Source: Desulfosarcina alkanivorans (GTDB lineage: Bacteria > Desulfobacterota > Desulfobacteria > Desulfobacterales > Desulfosarcinaceae). Taken from it: a DNA stretch of 64,000 bases. Both the position numbers and the translations under genes were made by a program. The notes beneath the pieces were generated by a model. The model was not told the origin of the DNA and ran no database searches. It worked only from the letters and a program-made list of their open reading frames with translations. The DNA lies in assembly GCF_009688945.1 (NCBI RefSeq), contig NZ_AP021874.1:6723501-6787500 (forward strand), in the 5' to 3' direction. Below, piece by piece: positions 50,218-61,202 of this stretch; the first letter of the stretch is position 1; each line of letters starts with the position of its first letter.

Positions 50218-52058
50218 CCGACTACCTGGACAATGTGGACAGTGACTGGTTCAACCAGCGGCTTAGCGCGACCCTGACCGTGATCGTTGCCGCCTTTGTG
50301 GTCCTGGTTGCCCGGCTGCTGTTTCTTCAGGTCATCGAGGGCGATGAACTCAGACGACTGTCGGAAATCAACAGCATTCGTCTGAAAAGTGTGGATGCGC
50401 CCCGCGGGCTGATTTATGATACCCAGAACCGCTTGATGGCGGACAACCGCCCTTCCTACGACCTTAGTGTCATTGTGAAAGACGCCAGTCCACTGGAAGA
50501 AACCATTCACAAACTGGCTCGCTATACGGGGCTTGACGAAGTTGAGTTTCGGGAGAATTTGGAGAAGGCCAAAGGCACCCGCGCATACAAACCCGTGCTG
50601 CTCAAGTCCGATATCAGCCGGGACGCCCTGGCGGCCATCGAGGTCAATCGATGGGATCTGCCGGGCATCGTGGTGGCTGTTTCACCCAGAAGGGACTATA
50701 TTTTCAGCCCCAGTTCGGCCCATATTCTCGGTTATATGGGGGAGATCGGCGTCGAAGATCTGAAAAAAAAGATCTACAGCGACTGTAAAACCGGCGATTT
50801 TATCGGAAAGTACGGTATTGAGCGCGCCAGGGAGCACTGGTTGCGCGGCAAGCGTGGCGGCCAGCAGGTCGAGGTGAATGCTACCGGGCAGGTGGTCCGG
50901 GTGCTGAATACGGTGGATGCGGTGCCGGGGCACAATATCGTCCTGTCCATTGACCAGGCGCTGCAACAGACAGCCGAGCGGCTGCTTGGGGATCAGGCGG
51001 GGGCCGCCGTGGCGGTCGACCCGTCCACCGGCCAGATCCTTGCCATGGCATCTTCGCCCTCCTTCGACCAGAACGCCTTCATTTCCGGGATGTCCCATGA
51101 AACTTGGAACGCACTGGTCTCGGATCCCATGCATCCCCTCGAAAACAAGGCCATCCAGGCTGAATATCCACCGGCGTCCACCTACAAGATCATTGCCGCA
51201 GCAGCCGGCCTCGAAGAGGGCGTCATCGATGCGAATACCACGTTTTTCTGTCCTGGCTTTCTCAAGTTCGGCAATCGGACCTATCGGTGCTGGAAAAAAT
51301 GGGGGCATGGGGAGGTAGATATCCTCAAGGCCCTGAGTGAATCTTGTGATGTCTACTTTTATAAGGTGGGGCAGGAGCTTGGCGTTGACCGCCTGGCCTG
51401 GTACGCCAGGGCTTTCGGGCTTGGAGAGCCAACCGGCATCGATCTGGATCATGAAGGCAGCGGCCTTATTCCCACCGCCCGGTGGAAGAAAAAACGGGTC
51501 GGCATCTCCTGGCAGAAGGGGGAGACCCTGTCCGTGGTGATCGGACAGGGGTTCAATCTGACGACGCCTCTGCAGATGGCCATGGTGGCGGCCACGGTCG
51601 GCAACGGTGGCACCCGCTATCGCCCCAAGATCGTCAAATCCATTCGGACGGCGGACGGGAAGACTCTTTACGAGAGTGTCCCCGAGGTCGTGGGACGGCT
51701 GCCGGTCAGCGAAAATACGATGTCGCTGGTCAGGAAGGGATTGTTCAATGTCGTCAACGATCGCCATGGGACAGCGTGGCGCAGTCGATTGGACGGGGTT
51801 GCCATGTGCGGCAAGACCGGTACCGCTCAGGTCGTGGGCCGACGGGATGATGGCGCCGAAGGAGACGGTGAACGTGAACCGATCAAAGACCATGCCTGGT
51901 TTATCGCCTATGCGCCGCAGGAGCATCCCCGGATCGCCGCGGCGGTGATTGTCGAACACGGCGAGCATGGCTCCAGCGCTGCGGCCCCGGTCGCGGCTGA
52001 AATGATCCGGTTTTATCTGTCGGGAGGAAAGCCAAAAGACGATCTGCCGGCGGAATGA
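50214..52058 (+). CDS. mrdA: Penicillin-binding protein 2 (peptidoglycan transpeptidase)
   Basis: A 614-residue class B PBP for side-wall synthesis. One N-terminal helix (LTVIVAAFVVLVARLLFLQV), a pedestal/dimerisation domain, then the transpeptidase domain with STYK (nucleophile Ser, in YPPASTYKIIAA), SCD (SESCDVYF) and KTGT (CGKTGTAQV). The start is a TTG at 50214 that overlaps the mreD stop (TTGA), with GAGGA upstream; the long in-frame extension through mreD is rejected. Length is usual for PBP2. Confidence 0.95.
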   Translation: MTDYLDNVDSDWFNQRLSATLTVIVAAFVVLVARLLFLQVIEGDELRRLSEINSIRLKSVDAPRGLIYDTQNRLMADNRPSYDLSVIVKDASPLEETIHKLARYTGLDEVEFRENLEKAKGTRAYKPVLLKSDISRDALAAIEVNRWDLPGIVVAVSPRRDYIFSPSSAHILGYMGEIGVEDLKKKIYSDCKTGDFIGKYGIERAREHWLRGKRGGQQVEVNATGQVVRVLNTVDAVPGHNIVLSIDQALQQTAERLLGDQAGAAVAVDPSTGQILAMASSPSFDQNAFISGMSHETWNALVSDPMHPLENKAIQAEYPPASTYKIIAAAAGLEEGVIDANTTFFCPGFLKFGNRTYRCWKKWGHGEVDILKALSESCDVYFYKVGQELGVDRLAWYARAFGLGEPTGIDLDHEGSGLIPTARWKKKRVGISWQKGETLSVVIGQGFNLTTPLQMAMVAATVGNGGTRYRPKIVKSIRTADGKTLYESVPEVVGRLPVSENTMSLVRKGLFNVVNDRHGTAWRSRLDGVAMCGKTGTAQVVGRRDDGAEGDGEREPIKDHAWFIAYAPQEHPRIAAAVIVEHGEHGSSAAAPVAAEMIRFYLSGGKPKDDLPAE

Positions 52059-52155
52059 TTCTCATTGGGTCTGTATCGGCTGATTGGGCCGAAAAATTCC
52101 AGGCCGTTATGGTTTGGACCATAAATAGAGCAGAATTCATAGGAACGTGTGACCG

Positions 52156-53259
52156 ATGTTTGACCGACGATTACTGCAGTGTTTCGACTGGGGGCTGCTT
52201 GCCCTGACCCTTGCCATCGGTGCCGCTGGTCTGGTGGCGCTGTACAGTGCGGTCTCCGCCGGGGCGACTGAGCCGGATCTGACGCTGTTTAAAAAACAGT
52301 TGATCTGGTATGGCGGCGGCCTGGGCGTGATGGTTTTTTGCTTTCTTTTTGATTACAAGCAGTTCGAACGATTCGCCAACGTCATTTACCTGGCGTCAGT
52401 CGGTTCGCTGACGGCCGTGCTGTTTTTCGGTAAGTATGTGGGAGGGTCCCGCCGCTGGCTGCCATTAGGGCCTTTTTCCCTTCAACCCTCCGAAATGGCC
52501 AAAGTCGCGGTCATCATTGTTCTGGCCCGCTATTATGCCAAGCTGATCAATACCGACGGGCTTACCCTGCGCGACCTGATGGTTCCTGTTTTTCTGACTG
52601 CGGTGCCTTTCGCCCTGATTGTCCGCCAGCCGGATCTGGGCACCGCCATGGTGATAGCGCTCATTGCCGGCGCCATGACCCTTTTTGCCAAAATCGAGAG
52701 ACGGGCATTCAGCTGGATGGTGGCCACCTTAGCCATGCTCATCCCCTCGGTCTGGTTTTTTTTGCGTGGATACCAGAAACAGCGTATCCTGACGTTCCTG
52801 AATCCGGACCGCGACCCGCTTGGAGCCGGTTATCACATCATCCAATCCAAAATTGCCATCGGATCCGGGATGCTTACCGGAAAAGGTTTCCTGAAAGGGA
52901 CGCAGAATGCCCTGTCCTTTTTGCCGGAGCAGCATACCGACTTCATCTTTTCGGTTCTGGCTGAAGAATGGGGGCTGATGGGGGCATTGACGGTGGTATT
53001 CCTGTTCTTGTTTATCATTGCCTGGGGGTTGAGGATCGCCGGCCGATGCAGGGACCCCTTCGGTACCATTTTGTCCGTCGGGGTGACCGCCATGATTGCC
53101 TGGCAGGTGCTGATCAACATCGGGATGGTCATGGGGCTCATGCCGGTAGTGGGCGTTACCCTGCCGTTTATAAGTTACGGCGGATCGTCCATTATTACCA
53201 TGATGATCGGCATCGGCCTGCTGATGAACGTGAGCATGCGTCGTTTCAAATTTGAATAG
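52156..53259 (+). CDS. rodA: Peptidoglycan glycosyltransferase RodA
   Basis: A 367-residue SEDS-family polymerase with ten helices. Landmarks: GGSRRWLPLGPFSLQPSEMA, RQPDLGTAMVIALI, GKGFLKGTQNALSFLPEQHT with the essential acidic residue in TDFIFSVLAEEWG, and GVTLPFISYGGSSI. It works with PBP2 from the preceding gene (about 100 bp gap). It ends the rod-shape block. Confidence 0.95.
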   Translation: MFDRRLLQCFDWGLLALTLAIGAAGLVALYSAVSAGATEPDLTLFKKQLIWYGGGLGVMVFCFLFDYKQFERFANVIYLASVGSLTAVLFFGKYVGGSRRWLPLGPFSLQPSEMAKVAVIIVLARYYAKLINTDGLTLRDLMVPVFLTAVPFALIVRQPDLGTAMVIALIAGAMTLFAKIERRAFSWMVATLAMLIPSVWFFLRGYQKQRILTFLNPDRDPLGAGYHIIQSKIAIGSGMLTGKGFLKGTQNALSFLPEQHTDFIFSVLAEEWGLMGALTVVFLFLFIIAWGLRIAGRCRDPFGTILSVGVTAMIAWQVLINIGMVMGLMPVVGVTLPFISYGGSSIITMMIGIGLLMNVSMRRFKFE

Positions 53260-53471
53260 ATCGGATATCGTCGTGATTATGACCTGGCGTAAAAGCCTTT
53301 GGTTGTCTATCCGTAAGCGGTGTGCTCTCCAACATGATGATTTGGCCAGATGTCCGGGTTTAATATCACCTTTTATCGACAAAAATATGATATCCGGACC
53401 GTTGACGACATGGGCGCCTTGATTTCGGGATGATCCGCTTATCCGGGCATACACATACTTACGGAGGGGCA

Positions 53472-53873
53472 ATGAAAAAAAAAGACAGTGCAGACCATAT
53501 TTCCACCCTGCTGGGAATCGGAACCACCATCGAGGGGACCCTGGCATTCAAAGACACCATCCGGCTCGATGGCGCGGTCGAAGGAAAGATCTTTTCGGAA
53601 AAGGGCACCGTGATCATTGGCGAACGGGCGGTGGTGGAGGCGCAGATCCGGGTGGGAACTGCGATTGTCAAAGGGACCGTCAATGGGCATATCCAGGCAG
53701 CGGATCGCATTGAAGTCTATCCGCCGGCCAAAATTACCGGGGATATTCAGGCGCCGGTCGTGTCCATCGAAACAGGTGTTTTTTTTAACGGTAATTGCAG
53801 CATGGCCAAGCCCGACCCCCTGCCGGTCGATCCAAAAAAGAAGGAGGCGAGCGATGGTCGAAAGAAACCTTGA
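53472..53873 (+). CDS. Bactofilin-family cytoskeletal protein
   Basis: A 133-residue protein with a short disordered start, a right-handed beta-helix core (IGTTIEGTLAFKDTIRLDGA, GKIFSEKGTVIIGERAVVEA) and a short tail. The family polymerises without nucleotide and helps shape or polarity. ATG at 53472 with GGAGG upstream is preferred to 53430. It lies 210 bp behind rodA and just before the ATP synthase promoter; the shape genes nearby suggest a morphological role. Confidence 0.9.
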   Translation: MKKKDSADHISTLLGIGTTIEGTLAFKDTIRLDGAVEGKIFSEKGTVIIGERAVVEAQIRVGTAIVKGTVNGHIQAADRIEVYPPAKITGDIQAPVVSIETGVFFNGNCSMAKPDPLPVDPKKKEASDGRKKP

Positions 53874-53898
53874 TGGCGGATTAATTTTTAAAAAACCT

Positions 53899-53928
53899 TT
53901 GACATTTTGGCAGGGCTGATGGTATAGA
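53899..53928 (+). promoter_or_regulatory. Sigma-70 promoter of the atp operon
   Basis: TTGACA (53899-53904), an 18-bp spacer and TATAGA (53923-53928), about 95 bp before the first atp gene. It is the best promoter match in the window. Confidence 0.7.
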
Positions 53929-54021
53929 CCGCCGGAGTTCGCACCTTTCGTAAGTTATATCATTCATAGACAATATATTGTTTTCAGGTACATTTAATCC
54001 TACTTCAACGGAGGCTCTTAG

Positions 54022-54447
54022 ATGGTAAGCGTCGATGGCTCTATAGTTGTACAGATGGTTAATTTTTTGGTCCTGATCTGGGTTTTGAACATGGTGCTAT
54101 ACAAGCCCATCCGGAAAATCCTGCTGGAACGAAAAGAAAAAGTGGACGGATTGCAGGCCGTCATTGACGGTTCCGCCGAGCAGGTAAAGTCCAAAGAAGA
54201 CGCATACGCCGAAGGTGTCCGCCAGGCACGGGCCGCCGGGCAGAAGGAAAAGGAAGCGTTGATGCAGGCCGCCGAGGCGGAAGAAAAGGCGATTATCGGC
54301 AAAATCAATGAATCCGCCCAGGCCGAGCTCAAGGAAGTAAAAGAAAAGATTGCTCAGGAAGTGGGCACCGTCAAGGCCACGCTTGAAGAAGAAATTGACG
54401 CATTTGCGGATGCGATAGGACAAAAAATATTGGGGAGGGTTGCTTAA
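54022..54447 (+). CDS. atpF': ATP synthase subunit b' (stator)
   Basis: A 141-residue stator subunit: one N-terminal helix (VQMVNFLVLIWVLNMVLYKP) then a long charged coiled coil. It pairs with subunit b encoded next (1-bp overlap). Having both b' and b is usual for Desulfobacterota and phototrophs. GGAGG precedes the ATG. Confidence 0.92.
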   Translation: MVSVDGSIVVQMVNFLVLIWVLNMVLYKPIRKILLERKEKVDGLQAVIDGSAEQVKSKEDAYAEGVRQARAAGQKEKEALMQAAEAEEKAIIGKINESAQAELKEVKEKIAQEVGTVKATLEEEIDAFADAIGQKILGRVA

Positions 54448-55058
54448 TGAAAGTTCCAATTTTCGGCGGGAAGCGCAGTCTTGCCCAGTGGATGCTGCCA
54501 CTGGCGTTGGCCGCGCTTCTTTTTTTTGGCGGCACAGTCGTTTTTGCGTCCTCCGGCGGAGGGCACGGTGATGAGGGTGCCAAGGGATGGGTGGCAACAG
54601 ATACCTACCGGGTAATGAACTTTGCCGTGCTGGCCATCGGACTTTTTCTGGTTCTCAAAAAACCGGTTGCCCAGGCATTGGGCGGCCGGATCCAGGGCAT
54701 TAAGGAGCAACTGGAGGAGCTTGAGGGTAAGAAAAAGGCGGCTGAAGCCAAGCTGGTCGAATATGATGCCAAAATGGCCGAACTGGACAAAGAGGCCGAG
54801 GCATTACTGGCCGAGTACGTGAAGCAGGGTGAAGATGCCAAAGTCCGAATCTTGAAGGAGGCCGAGGCAGCTGCAGAGAAGTTGAAAGAACAGGCCAGCA
54901 AGAATATCGAATATGAGTTCCTGCAGGCCAAAGCCGAACTCAAGTCGGAAATCGTGGAAAAGGCCCTGGCAAAGGCCGAGGCGATCATCACGGAAAAGAT
55001 CAATTCGGAAGACCAGGAAAAACTGGTGGACGAATACTTAGAGAAGGTGGTGGCATAG
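54447..55058 (+). CDS. atpF: ATP synthase subunit b
   Basis: A 203-residue stator subunit. Unlike E. coli b it has an extra N-terminal hydrophobic segment (LPLALAALLFFGGTVVFA) that looks like a signal peptide, a Gly/His-rich linker, the true anchor (MNFAVLAIGLFLVL) and a long Lys/Glu/Ala coiled coil. The double hydrophobic start is common in this phylum. It overlaps both neighbours by 1 bp. Confidence 0.93.
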   Translation: MKVPIFGGKRSLAQWMLPLALAALLFFGGTVVFASSGGGHGDEGAKGWVATDTYRVMNFAVLAIGLFLVLKKPVAQALGGRIQGIKEQLEELEGKKKAAEAKLVEYDAKMAELDKEAEALLAEYVKQGEDAKVRILKEAEAAAEKLKEQASKNIEYEFLQAKAELKSEIVEKALAKAEAIITEKINSEDQEKLVDEYLEKVVA

Positions 55059-55608
55059 TGAAGAATCTGGCGATTGCAAGGCGGTACGCCAAAGCGCTCC
55101 TGCTGATCGGTAAAGAGGACGGGCAGATCGACACCTACCGGGAGGAACTGGGCGCTTTTGCAGCTCTGATCGAGCAGGAAAAGAGCCTCCAACAGGTGCT
55201 GGTCAATCCGTTGTATGACGCGGACGGTCGAAAGAAAGTCCTGACGCGTGTGATGGACAATCTGAAACTATCTCAGGCCATGACCACATTTCTCCTTTTT
55301 CTATTCGATAAAGGTCGGATCGGTTTTTTGGGCAACATCAACGATTTTTTTCAAAGGTTCGCCGATGAACTCAAGGGCGTTGCCCGGGCAAGCCTGGTTT
55401 CGGCCACGGAGCTTTCCTCCGAAACCATAGACAAAATACGGTCAGCCCTGTCCAAACGGACAGGTAAGGATATCATTCTGGAGGTTGAGCAGGATTCGGG
55501 ACTGATCGGCGGCATTGTGACCCGCATCGGCGATCTGGTTCTGGACGGCAGTGTGAGGACGCAGCTGCTCAATATGAGAGAATCTTTAAAAAGGGGTGAG
55601 AGTGTCTA

Positions 55609-55609
<1 letters not shown>
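55058..55609 (+). CDS. atpH: ATP synthase subunit delta
   Basis: A 183-residue stalk subunit joining the stator to F1. The start LAIARRYAKALLLIG and the C-terminal EQDSGLIGGIVTRIGDLVLD and GSVRTQLLNMRESL are diagnostic. GTG start overlapping the atpF stop; 1-bp overlap with atpA. Confidence 0.95.
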
Positions 55610-57126
<1,517 letters not shown>

Positions 57127-57180
57127 GGGTTTTGGAAATACTGCTGAACTCAGACCACATGCGATAAGGACGACAACTTT

Positions 57181-58071
57181 ATGCCATCATTAAAGGATGT
57201 CCAGTTAAAAATCCAGGGTGTCAAGAAGACCAAGCAGATCACCAAAGCCATGAACATGGTGGCAACCTCGCGGTTGCGTGGTGCGCAGGGGGCGATGGAC
57301 GGATTCCGCCCCTATGCCGAAAAATTTTCTGAAGTCCTTGGCAGTCTGGCGGAAAAGGCCGGAGATGAAGCCAGTCCCCTGCTGATCCCCAAAGAAGAAG
57401 TCAAGAAGATCCACATCGTGCTGTGCACGTCGGATCGGGGATTGTGCGGCGGCTTCAATATCAACCTCACCGATGCGGCCAGCAACCACATCAAAAACAA
57501 TCCGATCGAAGGCGCCGAATACTCCTTCACCTGTTACGGCAAGAAGGGGGGGGCGTGGTGCCGAAATGAAAAACATGCAATCGCCGAAACCCAGCTCGGT
57601 GTCGTTGGCAGCAAATTCGGCTTCAACGTTGCTTCCACCACCGGAAAGAAACTGGTGGACGGGTTCCTCGACGGGCAATACGACGAAGTCTATATCGTCT
57701 ATTCTGAATTTGTGAGCATGGCCAAACAACTCCCGGTTGTTCAAAAGCTGCTGCCCATTCCCCCCATCGTAAAAGATGAAAGCGAAGACGGTGCTGCTGC
57801 GGAATACCAGGCTGAACATATTTGTGAACCCTCCCCGGAAGAGCTCCTTGGGGATCTTTTGCCTCGCAACGTGTATGTTCAGATTTTCCGGGCCCTGCTG
57901 GAAACATCCACCAGCGAACACGCCGCCCGGATGACCGCCATGGATAACGCCACCAAGGCGTGCAACGATATGATCGACAATTTGACCCTCGCTTACAACA
58001 AAGCCCGGCAGACCGCCATTACCGCGGATCTGATGGATATTGTCGGCGGCGCCGAGGCCCTCAAAGGGTAA
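57181..58071 (+). CDS. atpG: ATP synthase subunit gamma
   Basis: A 296-residue rotor shaft. N-terminal helix LKIQGVKKTKQITKAMNMVA and C-terminal helix MTAMDNATKACNDMIDNLTL, AYNKARQTAITADLMDIVGG, both standard; the middle Rossmann-like part has CTSDRGLCGGFNINL. Between residues 195 and 225 an acidic stretch (DESEDGAAAEYQ) is a small insertion. Confidence 0.97.
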   Translation: MPSLKDVQLKIQGVKKTKQITKAMNMVATSRLRGAQGAMDGFRPYAEKFSEVLGSLAEKAGDEASPLLIPKEEVKKIHIVLCTSDRGLCGGFNINLTDAASNHIKNNPIEGAEYSFTCYGKKGGAWCRNEKHAIAETQLGVVGSKFGFNVASTTGKKLVDGFLDGQYDEVYIVYSEFVSMAKQLPVVQKLLPIPPIVKDESEDGAAAEYQAEHICEPSPEELLGDLLPRNVYVQIFRALLETSTSEHAARMTAMDNATKACNDMIDNLTLAYNKARQTAITADLMDIVGGAEALKG

Positions 58072-58093
58072 ATCACATTTTAGGAGGCTGTAA

Positions 58094-59509
58094 ATGGCAC
58101 AGAATATTGGTAAAATTACGCAGGTCATGGGGCCTGTCGTAGACGTTGAATTTGAACAGGGACAGTTGCCGAACATCCTTACTGCGCTGTTGATCACGAA
58201 CCCGACCATCAATGACGACGAGGACAATCTGGTTGTCGAGGTTGCCCAGCATCTCGGTGATAACGTGGTGCGTACCATCGCCATGGATGTTACCGATGGT
58301 CTGGTCCGTGGAATGCCCGTGAAGGATACTGGCTCTCCGATTCAGATGCCCGTCGGCGAAGCCAGCCTGGGGCGCGTGCTCAACGTCGTGGGACGCCCGG
58401 TGGATGGCCTTGGCCCGGTTAGCCAGGAAAAATTGATGCCTATTCACCGCCCTGCACCTCTTTTTACTGAGCAGGATACGGAAGTGAATGTGCTCGAGAC
58501 CGGCGTTAAAGTGATCGACCTTCTGGTTCCCTTTCCTCGTGGCGGTAAAATGGGCATGTTCGGCGGCGCAGGCGTTGGAAAGACCGTTATCATGATGGAA
58601 ATGGTTAACAACATCGCCATGCAGCACGGTGGTATTTCCGTGTTTGCCGGTGTTGGTGAGCGAACCCGTGAGGGGAACGACCTCTACCACGAAATGAAAG
58701 ATTCCGGCGTTCTTCCCAAAGCGGCCCTCGTTTATGGGCAGATGACCGAGCCTCCGGGAGCGCGTGCCAGGGTTGCCCTTTCCGCTCTGACCTGCGCGGA
58801 ATATTTTCGGGATAAAGAGGGGCAGGACGTGTTGATCTTCATCGACAACATCTTCCGTTTTACCCAGGCCGGCTCCGAAGTATCCGCTCTGCTCGGTCGT
58901 ATGCCTTCCGCTGTGGGTTACCAACCCACCCTGGCTGTTGACCTCGGTGGTTTGCAGGAACGAATCACCTCGACGGATAAAGGCTCCATCACAGCTGTCC
59001 AGTGTGTATACGTCCCTGCTGACGACTTGACCGACCCTGCACCGGCCACCACATTTGCCCATCTCGACGGTACGGTGGTTCTCTCCCGTCAAATTGCCGA
59101 ACTGGGTATTTATCCGGCGGTGGATCCATTGGATTCAACCTCACGTATCCTTGATCCTAACGTGATCGGCGAGGAGCACTATGGAGTTGCCCGACAGGTC
59201 CAGAATATGCTGCAGAAATACAAAGAACTGCAGGATATCATCGCCATCCTCGGCATGGAAGAGTTGTCCGATGAAGACAAACTGACCGTGCAGCGGGCCC
59301 GCAAGATTCAGCGATTCCTTTCGCAGCCCTTCCACGTTGCTGAAACCTTTACCGGTAAGGCCGGTAAATACGTCAAGGTCGAAGATACGGTCCGTGCTTT
59401 TAAAGAGATCTGCGAAGGTACGCACGACAGCATTCCCGAACAGGCTTTCTACATGAAAGGCGGAATCGAAGAAGTGCTGGAAACGGCGAAGGAAATGGCC
59501 GAGGCTTAA
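58094..59509 (+). CDS. atpD: ATP synthase subunit beta
   Basis: A 471-residue catalytic subunit of F1. Walker A GGAGVGKTVIMMEM, catalytic Glu in GVGERTREGNDLY, Walker B VLIFIDNIFRF and the DELSEED-region equivalent MEELSDEDKLTVQRA. AGGAGG precedes the ATG; full length. Confidence 0.98.
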   Translation: MAQNIGKITQVMGPVVDVEFEQGQLPNILTALLITNPTINDDEDNLVVEVAQHLGDNVVRTIAMDVTDGLVRGMPVKDTGSPIQMPVGEASLGRVLNVVGRPVDGLGPVSQEKLMPIHRPAPLFTEQDTEVNVLETGVKVIDLLVPFPRGGKMGMFGGAGVGKTVIMMEMVNNIAMQHGGISVFAGVGERTREGNDLYHEMKDSGVLPKAALVYGQMTEPPGARARVALSALTCAEYFRDKEGQDVLIFIDNIFRFTQAGSEVSALLGRMPSAVGYQPTLAVDLGGLQERITSTDKGSITAVQCVYVPADDLTDPAPATTFAHLDGTVVLSRQIAELGIYPAVDPLDSTSRILDPNVIGEEHYGVARQVQNMLQKYKELQDIIAILGMEELSDEDKLTVQRARKIQRFLSQPFHVAETFTGKAGKYVKVEDTVRAFKEICEGTHDSIPEQAFYMKGGIEEVLETAKEMAEA

Positions 59510-59529
59510 TCGATAGAAAGAGGCAATAA

Positions 59530-59937
59530 ATGGCTGAAAACATAAGACTCGAAGTGGTTACCCCCGAAAAGTCTGTTGTCAGTGAAAATGCGCAGATCGT
59601 CATGGCCCCCGGTTCGCTGGGTGAGTTTGGCGTCCTTAGCGGCCACACACCGTTCCTGACGACGCTGAAAACCGGTTCTTTGAAGTATCAGGACGAAAGT
59701 GGCCGCGAACGGTTCGTTTTTGTCAGCAGTGGATTTGCCGAGGCTCTGCCTGATCGGGTAACGGTTCTGGCTGAATCTGCTGAGCGACGTAAGGACATTG
59801 ATCCGGTTCGGGCCCAGGAAGCTGCTGATCGCGCCCAAAAGCGCCTCCAATCTGAAGATAAGGATGTCGATTTTATACGGGCGAAAGCGGCTTTGCTTCG
59901 CGCCGTCAGCCGGCTCCAACTCATCGAGACGCGTTAA
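59530..59937 (+). CDS. atpC: ATP synthase subunit epsilon
   Basis: A 135-residue rotor subunit: N-terminal beta sandwich (LEVVTPEKSVVSENAQIVMA, GSLGEFGVLSGHTPFL) and C-terminal helical hairpin (VRAQEAADRAQKRLQSEDKD) that can inhibit the enzyme. Last gene of the operon, followed by a strong terminator. Confidence 0.96.
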   Translation: MAENIRLEVVTPEKSVVSENAQIVMAPGSLGEFGVLSGHTPFLTTLKTGSLKYQDESGRERFVFVSSGFAEALPDRVTVLAESAERRKDIDPVRAQEAADRAQKRLQSEDKDVDFIRAKAALLRAVSRLQLIETR

Positions 59938-60010
59938 TTGATATCGAAGGCGTAGGAGATCCCGGGATAACGGGTTCCTGATGACAAACCGGCAGTGGTT
60001 TTAGAAAAAC

Positions 60011-60044
60011 AAAGGGGCAAACCGAGTGCGGTTTGCCCCTTTTC
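60011..60044 (+). terminator. Intrinsic terminator of the atp operon
   Basis: AAAGGGGCAAACC, loop GAGTGC, GGTTTGCCCCTTTT: a perfect 13-bp stem with a T-run, 75 bp behind atpC. Confidence 0.92.
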
Positions 60045-60200
60045 CGTCTCTTGGAAATCCGGCCTTCACGCCATGAACAGCCTAAAATCGGTAAGGGGTT
60101 CTGCAAATTCAACTCAGGCCAGACGGTTTTCAATCGAGGTGAATTCCCTTGACTTAAAAACCGCTGACTGGTTATAGTAATAATCGAAGGAATAGATATT

Positions 60201-60443
60201 ATGCTGGATATAGAAGTGATACTGCAACAATTTGAACTTATTGAACAAAAAGTTGAAGGTGTCGTTCAGGCCCGCAAACGTTTTCAAAAGGAAAACGAAG
60301 ATCTGAACGCTCGAATCGAACATCTTGAACAGTTGATACAGGAAAAGAACGAAGCTGAAAAAAAACATGAGGAACTGACGTCACTCGTCAGAGCGAAGAT
60401 TGACAGCCTGATTGGAAGATTAGAAGGGGATACAGAGGTGTAG
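60201..60443 (+). CDS. zapB: Cell division protein ZapB-like coiled coil
   Basis: An 80-residue coiled coil throughout (ILQQFELIEQKVEGVVQARK, RIEHLEQLIQEKNEAEKKHE). Size, composition and the zapA gene 38 bp downstream make it the ZapB partner that bridges ZapA-FtsZ. Sequence identity in this family is low, so context carries weight. Confidence 0.78.
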   Translation: MLDIEVILQQFELIEQKVEGVVQARKRFQKENEDLNARIEHLEQLIQEKNEAEKKHEELTSLVRAKIDSLIGRLEGDTEV

Positions 60444-60481
60444 AAACCTGACCCGCGGAACTTATTAGGAACGGACGCTAA

Positions 60482-60775
60482 TTGGAAAAAACGGTTACAC
60501 TGCAGATATTTGGTCGTAAATTTACCTTTCAGACAGAATCCGGCACGCCTGATGCCAAGAAGGTGGCAGCGCTCTTCGAAGAGGCCGTTCAAAAGGTACA
60601 ATCCCAGTTTGATGGAAAACCGGGTAAGGTCGATAGAGAAACGATGCTGGTTTTAACCGGTTTGAATATTGCCAGCGAGCACTTTAAATGTGAAGAACGA
60701 TATCACCAATTTTTCAACCGTATGACCCAAAAATCTGCAGTGGTTCTTAGTGAACTGGAAAAAGCGATTGTTTAA
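60482..60775 (+). CDS. zapA: Cell division protein ZapA
   Basis: A 97-residue FtsZ-ring-associated protein: VTLQIFGRKFTFQTESGTPD at the start (compare VxIxIxGREYxLxxP of ZapA), then a coiled coil (LTGLNIASEHFKCEERYHQF). It starts at a TTG, position 60482, since no ATG fits. It directly precedes 6S RNA, a linkage known in many proteobacteria. Confidence 0.88.
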   Translation: MEKTVTLQIFGRKFTFQTESGTPDAKKVAALFEEAVQKVQSQFDGKPGKVDRETMLVLTGLNIASEHFKCEERYHQFFNRMTQKSAVVLSELEKAIV

Positions 60776-60831
60776 CGTTTAAAAAATAACGGTGTGGTGA
60801 AAAAAAATCGCAAAATGAAAAAACGTTAAAC
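60770..60831. repeat. 11-bp perfect inverted repeat upstream of 6S RNA
   Basis: GTTTAACGTTT (60770-60780) and AAACGTTAAAC (60821-60831), 40 bp apart, spanning the zapA stop codon. It could be an operator or a stem protecting the zapA mRNA end. No T-run follows the second arm. Confidence 0.5.
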
Positions 60832-60871
60832 CTAACTCTGTAATCGTGACTGAAAAAGCGTATCAATTCAA

Positions 60872-61044
60872 CCCCTGCCGTGTACGTGATTGGAAGGTGA
60901 ACTTTGACCCAACACTCACTTATCGGGAACCTTCACTAGTTTTGGTGAGCAAGTTCTGCTTGAACAGAAAAGCCTAAAGAAACTACAAGGTGCCCACCTG
61001 ATCCATTGGATCAAAGAACTGCCAACACGGCACAATGGTGGGGG
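60872..61044 (+). ncRNA. ssrS: 6S RNA
   Basis: About 173 nt between zapA and rny. The ends pair (TGCCGTGT near 60876 with ACACGGCA near 61025, plus flanking CCCC/GGGG), leaving a long imperfect duplex with a large central bubble, as in 6S RNA, which mimics an open promoter and binds sigma-70 RNA polymerase. Candidate -10 TATCAAT at about 60861. The zapA linkage supports the call. Ends are approximate. Confidence 0.75.
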
Positions 61045-61202
61045 TTCCAACACCGCTTTCCATCTTTCCTTCCTTTCCTCCGAATCGGTCTGGCCCCCTG
61101 GTCGCTCCGTTTTATATTTCTTGTGGGTAACATAGGCATCATCTGGTTGTCAGGTGATGAACCTTCTTACATATATTTAATGTTTAGCTCTCGGAGATTC
61201 GT
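61045..61202. other. Gap between 6S RNA and rny
   Basis: No coding sequence recognised. A short frame at 61006-61272 crosses the 6S 3' end and the rny start and is not a gene. The rny ribosome site is weak (CTCGGAGATTCGT before ATG). Confidence 0.4.
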
